Positions 12,641 to 15,725 of a DNA stretch of 15,725 bases are shown here, piece after piece. Source of the DNA: QYOJ01 sp043806735 (GTDB taxonomy: Bacteria > Bacteroidota > Bacteroidia > Bacteroidales > FEN-979); NCBI GenBank assembly GCA_043806735.1, contig JAZDGR010000156.1:1-15725 (forward strand), given 5' to 3'. The notes beneath the pieces were generated by a model that saw only the letters and a list, made by a program, of their open reading frames with translations, did no database searches and had not been told where the DNA came from. Position 1 is the stretch's first letter. Every line of letters begins with the position of its first letter. The position numbers and the translations under genes are program-made.

Positions 12641-13542
12641 AAGGAAACAAACGGATTACCGGAGCGATCGTAGTGGGAGCATCGGCCGTCTCTGCGATAG
12701 CCATTATTGCCATTATCGTCGTGATGCTGGTGGTGATCATTCTGGGAGGGAAAGACCGGCTGACATGGGAATTCCTGACTTCATTCCCAGAAAACGGAAT
12801 GACAGAGGGAGGGATCTTTCCGGCCATTTACGGAACAGCGTTGATGGTCATCCTCATGTCGGTGGCAGCGGTCCCGTTCGGAACCATGACGGCGATTTAC
12901 CTGGCGGAATATGCCCGCGAAAAATCGGTTTTTGCACAATCGATCCGGTTTGCCGTAAGAACCCTGGCAACTGTCCCATCGATCATTTTCGGATTATTCG
13001 GACTGGGTTTTTTTATCAAATTTGCGGGCGGACAACTGGATTCGATCTTTTTTGGGGGCCAGCTCAGATGGGCGCAACCCAATATTCTATGGGCCAGCCT
13101 GACGATGGCGTTGCTCACCCTTCCGGTCGTAATTGTATCGGTTGAGGAGGCAATTCGAACGGTGCCCCGCGAACTCCGGGAAGCCAGCCTGGCCCTGGGC
13201 GCCACCCGATGGCAGACCATCCGAAAAGTGGTGATTCCCGGCTCCATTTCAGGGATTCTCACCGGCACGATCCTGGCTGTCAGTCGCGGAGCAGGAGAGG
13301 TAGCCCCTATCCTGTTCACCGGAGCAGCGTATTACCTGGCAACCTTGCCTGCGTCGCTGAGCGACCAGTTCATGAATCTGGGGTACCACATTTACGTACT
13401 ATCCACCCAGTCGGCCGATGTAGACGGCACCATGCCTATCCAGTTTGCCACCACGCTGGTTCTTTTATTACTAACATTTATCCTGAACTTTATAGCTGTC
13501 ATCATCCGCTCCCGTATACGGAGGAGAGCGAAGGCTTATTGA
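12637..13542 (+). CDS. pstA: Phosphate ABC transporter permease, second subunit
   Basis: The protein has 301 residues and pairs with PstC to form the inner-membrane channel. It has six expected helices: one near residues 8-36 (AIVVGASAVSAIAIIAIIVV and following), a block from about 58 to 135, and the last at about 268-290. The coupling loop is VEEAIRTVPRELREASLALG continuing to VVIPGSISGI. The sequence TLATVPSIIFGLFGLGFF and the SRGAGEVAPILFTGAAYY segment are typical of PstA. The start is fixed by the ATGA overlap with pstC. pstB starts 8 nt after its stop. Confidence 0.96.
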   Translation: MKGNKRITGAIVVGASAVSAIAIIAIIVVMLVVIILGGKDRLTWEFLTSFPENGMTEGGIFPAIYGTALMVILMSVAAVPFGTMTAIYLAEYAREKSVFAQSIRFAVRTLATVPSIIFGLFGLGFFIKFAGGQLDSIFFGGQLRWAQPNILWASLTMALLTLPVVIVSVEEAIRTVPRELREASLALGATRWQTIRKVVIPGSISGILTGTILAVSRGAGEVAPILFTGAAYYLATLPASLSDQFMNLGYHIYVLSTQSADVDGTMPIQFATTLVLLLLTFILNFIAVIIRSRIRRRAKAY

Positions 13543-13550
13543 ATATGTGA

Positions 13551-14309
13551 ATGAAAGAGATTAAAATTGTTACCCGGGACCTTACACTTTACTATGGCCA
13601 CAAAATGGCCCTGAATTCAGTATCTCTTGAGATCCCGGATAAAAAAGTCACGGCCTTAATCGGGCCATCCGGATGCGGAAAATCGACATTCCTTCGAACC
13701 TTAAACAGGATGAATGACCTGATCCCGAATGTCAGAATTGAAGGAGAGGTGCTGATTGACGGATTCAACATCTACGATAAAAAGGTGGATGTAGTCAACC
13801 TGCGGAAGAAGATAGGGATGGTTTTTCAGAAATCGAATCCATTCGCCAAATCCATCTTTGAAAATGTCGCTTTCGGACCAAAAATCAACGGCATCAGGGA
13901 GAAAAGGAAACTGGAAGAAATCGTGATTACCTCCCTTCAACGGGCGGCAATCTGGGATGAGGTAAAAGACCGCTTGGGACATTCGGCGCTGGGGTTATCC
14001 GGGGGGCAGCAACAGCGACTTTGCATTGCACGCACCCTGGCCGTCAATCCGGAAATCATCCTCATGGATGAACCCGCCAGCGCACTCGATCCGATCTCCA
14101 CCGCCAAGATCGAAGAACTGATCTTTGATCTGAAGAAACATTTCACGATCGTCATTGTAACGCATAATATGCAACAGGCAGCCCGTGTCAGTGATTTCAC
14201 TGCTTTTTTCTATCTTGGGGAACTGATAGAATACGGGAAAACCCGGAAAATTTTCACGACACCGGATGTAAAGCAAACGGAGGAATATATCACGGGCCGG
14301 TTTGGATAA
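13551..14309 (+). CDS. pstB: Phosphate ABC transporter ATP-binding protein
   Basis: The protein has 252 residues, the usual length. The Walker A motif is GPSGCGKS (38-45), the Q loop is Q93 in MVFQKSNPF, the signature is LSGGQ (149-153), Walker B is IILMDEP with D173-E174, the D loop is SALD (177-180), and the switch histidine is H205 in VTHNMQQA. It powers import through PstCA. The sequence LIGPSGCGKSTFLRTLNRMN with following NVRIEGEVL is characteristic of PstB rather than other ABC ATPases. The ATG lies 8 nt after pstA. Confidence 0.97.
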   Translation: MKEIKIVTRDLTLYYGHKMALNSVSLEIPDKKVTALIGPSGCGKSTFLRTLNRMNDLIPNVRIEGEVLIDGFNIYDKKVDVVNLRKKIGMVFQKSNPFAKSIFENVAFGPKINGIREKRKLEEIVITSLQRAAIWDEVKDRLGHSALGLSGGQQQRLCIARTLAVNPEIILMDEPASALDPISTAKIEELIFDLKKHFTIVIVTHNMQQAARVSDFTAFFYLGELIEYGKTRKIFTTPDVKQTEEYITGRFG

Positions 14310-14331
14310 AAAATTTCATAACAGAAAAGAT

Positions 14332-15021
14332 ATGGAACGACATTTTGAACAAGAACTTGAGAAATTAAGAGATCGCATTCTGAAAATGGGGAACCTGGTC
14401 GCCGACCAGATCCACAATACCTTGCTGGCGTTACAAACCTGTGACGTTGAGCTTGCCCGTCAGGTTGTTGCAAACGACCGGATCGTGGATAAACTGGATG
14501 TCAAGATTGACAAGCTTTGTCAACGGATCTTTGCCCTCAGTCAGCCGGTCGCAACAGATCTCAGGCTGATCATGTCATCGCTGAAGATGAACAACGACCT
14601 CGAGCGGATGGGAGATCATGCCGTCGGGATCTCCAATAAGATCGAAGGGATCAGCGAATACAGGGAGATTATACGGGAACTGGAGATGGAAGAACTGATC
14701 CGGATGACGGATGTTATCGTGAAAGATGTGATCACCATTTTACATTCCCGGAATACGACATTCGTGAAAGATATTTTTGATCAGGCGGCCAGGATTGATG
14801 AGAAAGTGCAAATTATTTCAGCTCTGATTCTGGAGGAAATGCGCCAGAAAAAAGAGGTGATTGTGGTCGCCACCACCCTGATGATCATCCTGACTCATAT
14901 CGAGCGCATTGCAAGCTATTCAAAAAATATAGCGGAATCGGTGGTATTTATCGTAGATGGGGCGATCATCAAACACAAAAAGCCGGACGCTTTATTTCTG
15001 GAGCCAGACGCGGAGGAGTGA
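14332..15021 (+). CDS. phoU: Phosphate transport/signalling regulator PhoU
   Basis: From the chosen start the protein has 229 residues. It consists of two PhoU three-helix repeats, about 10-105 and 115-210. Landmarks are MERHFEQELEKLRDRILKMG at the N-terminus, VVANDRIVDKLDVKIDKLCQ in repeat 1, LRLIMSSLKMNNDLERMGDH (the metal-binding E/D..RMGDH motif) and, in repeat 2, the parallel HIERIASYSKNIAESVVF. The frame is open from a TTG at 14302 that would overlap pstB by 8 nt. The ATG at 14332, 22 nt after the pstB stop, matches the usual PhoU start, so I prefer it. PhoU links Pst transporter state to the PhoR-type kinase and limits phosphate import. The gene is the last of the operon, and its 3' end overlaps the convergent kinase gene by 30 bp. 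Confidence 0.94.
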   Translation: MERHFEQELEKLRDRILKMGNLVADQIHNTLLALQTCDVELARQVVANDRIVDKLDVKIDKLCQRIFALSQPVATDLRLIMSSLKMNNDLERMGDHAVGISNKIEGISEYREIIRELEMEELIRMTDVIVKDVITILHSRNTTFVKDIFDQAARIDEKVQIISALILEEMRQKKEVIVVATTLMIILTHIERIASYSKNIAESVVFIVDGAIIKHKKPDALFLEPDAEE

Positions 15022-15725
15022 CAGCAGCTTGTCGGTCTGAACCGGCTTTGAAAGATAGTCATTGGCGCCGGCCTGAATACATTTTTCACGATCCCCTTTC
15101 ATGGCTTTGGCTGTTAACGCGATCATCGGAAGCTTGATAAAACGTTTGTCTTTCCTGATTTCCTGCATCGCTTCATAACCATCCATTTCCGGCATCATGA
15201 TATCCATGATTACCAGGTTTGTATCGGGATTCTGATTCAATTTTTCAATTCCGTCGCGTCCGTTCTTTCCCACTACGATCAACACCCGTTTTTCTTCCAG
15301 GATCTTGGTCAGCACAAAAACATTTCGCATATCGTCATCCACGATCAGAATCTTCTTGTTCTCAAAAATTTTATCAACTTTACTTTCCTTTTTATCTCCT
15401 GACGGAAGCTCTTCCTCTCCGGCCGGTTTGGCAGAGACGATGACCGGTTGATCTTCCTCAAAAATCGCAGCATGTTTTCTTTCTTCCTTGATTTTCGGGG
15501 CTGCTGTTTGCACAGGTATGGGTTCAATATCCGAAAAATCAATATCATCAGGGAGATATAAAGTAAACGTAGACCCCTCTCCAAATTTACTTACAAGATG
15601 GATCTCGCCTCCAAGTAACCGGCAAAGACTGCGTGAGATAGTCAGCCCAAGTCCGGTTCCCCCAAACTTCCGGCTCACGGTTCCATCGGCTTGCTGGAAA
15701 GCTTCAAAAATAACGTCGATTTTAT
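14992..15725 (-). CDS. Hybrid histidine kinase, C-terminal part (gene continues beyond the window)
   Basis: The frame is open to the window edge, so the N-terminus is missing; the GTG at 15678 lies inside the ATPase domain and is not a start. The visible part begins IDVIFEAFQQADGTVSRKFG, then GGTGLGLTISRSLCRLLGGE, the G boxes of the HATPase_c domain. A linker of about 75 residues (rich in Lys, Glu, Pro and Ala) follows. A C-terminal receiver domain has ILIVDDDMRN (acidic pocket), the phosphoacceptor Asp in LVIMDIMMPEMDG, the switch Thr in IALTAKAM and the conserved Lys in YLSKPV. Kinases with this end are usually large sensors. Sensor domains and the phosphorylatable His are outside the window, so a link to phosphate is not supported. 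Confidence 0.93.
   Translation of the reverse strand, partial: KIDVIFEAFQQADGTVSRKFGGTGLGLTISRSLCRLLGGEIHLVSKFGEGSTFTLYLPDDIDFSDIEPIPVQTAAPKIKEERKHAAIFEEDQPVIVSAKPAGEEELPSGDKKESKVDKIFENKKILIVDDDMRNVFVLTKILEEKRVLIVVGKNGRDGIEKLNQNPDTNLVIMDIMMPEMDGYEAMQEIRKDKRFIKLPMIALTAKAMKGDREKCIQAGANDYLSKPVQTDKLLSLLRVWLQK

Noticed and set aside
12897..13319. A minus-strand frame of 140 codons opposite pstA
   Set aside because: Its Arg/Thr/Ser/Pro-rich composition is the mirror of a membrane-protein gene, with no start signal or known motif.
14302..14331. A TTG start for phoU overlapping pstB
   Set aside because: The ten extra residues are not typical of PhoU, and an ATG 22 nt after the pstB stop gives the usual N-terminus.

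Overview
The window looks like a chromosomal segment of a Bacteroidota bacterium, probably from the Bacteroidales/Marinilabiliales side. The signs are -7 boxes of the TAnnTTTG type, weak or absent Shine-Dalgarno sequences, a CheY-like regulator, a hybrid kinase of the large Bacteroidetes type, and small repeats (hairpins of CCCC/GGGG, GAATGAC runs, AGTTGGCA words) that I associate with genomes of this group. No plasmid or phage backbone is visible.

Left part (1-3200): a CAT-anticodon tRNA with its own promoter is followed, on the minus strand, by an exported decarboxylase of the phosphatidylserine decarboxylase superfamily. Its sequence resembles the fungal tryptophan decarboxylase PsiD more than classical Psd. 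Upstream of it is a scrapyard: a 67-codon 5' fragment of a larger conserved Bacteroidetes gene, an IS200-type transposase stub with its left-end hairpin, a chimeric fragment of a second small conserved gene, and a single-domain response regulator.

Middle-left (3193-5948, minus strand): an ECF sigma factor, a one-helix membrane protein that is probably its anti-sigma factor, and a large lipoprotein are joined by ATGA overlaps. A small lipoprotein and a decayed gene follow, and a 20-bp perfect terminator hairpin closes the unit. This looks like a self-contained envelope-sensing regulatory operon.

Middle (6069-8950, plus strand): an exported START-like lipid-binding protein overlaps by 7 nt with a Cu+-type P1B ATPase (CopA). 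The ATPase carries a small repeat-derived insertion in its nucleotide-binding domain. Two tandem 33-nt hairpin repeats follow.

Right part (9052-15021, plus strand): a complete phosphate operon in the order porin (OprO/OprP type), pstS, pstC, pstA, pstB, phoU. In front of it is an array of heptamers at 11-nt spacing, placed like a Pho box over the -33 region of a good -7 element. The porin would admit phosphate through the outer membrane, PstS would bind it, PstCAB would import it, and PhoU would report the transporter state. The 3' end of a convergent hybrid histidine kinase overlaps phoU by 30 bp and runs off the window edge.
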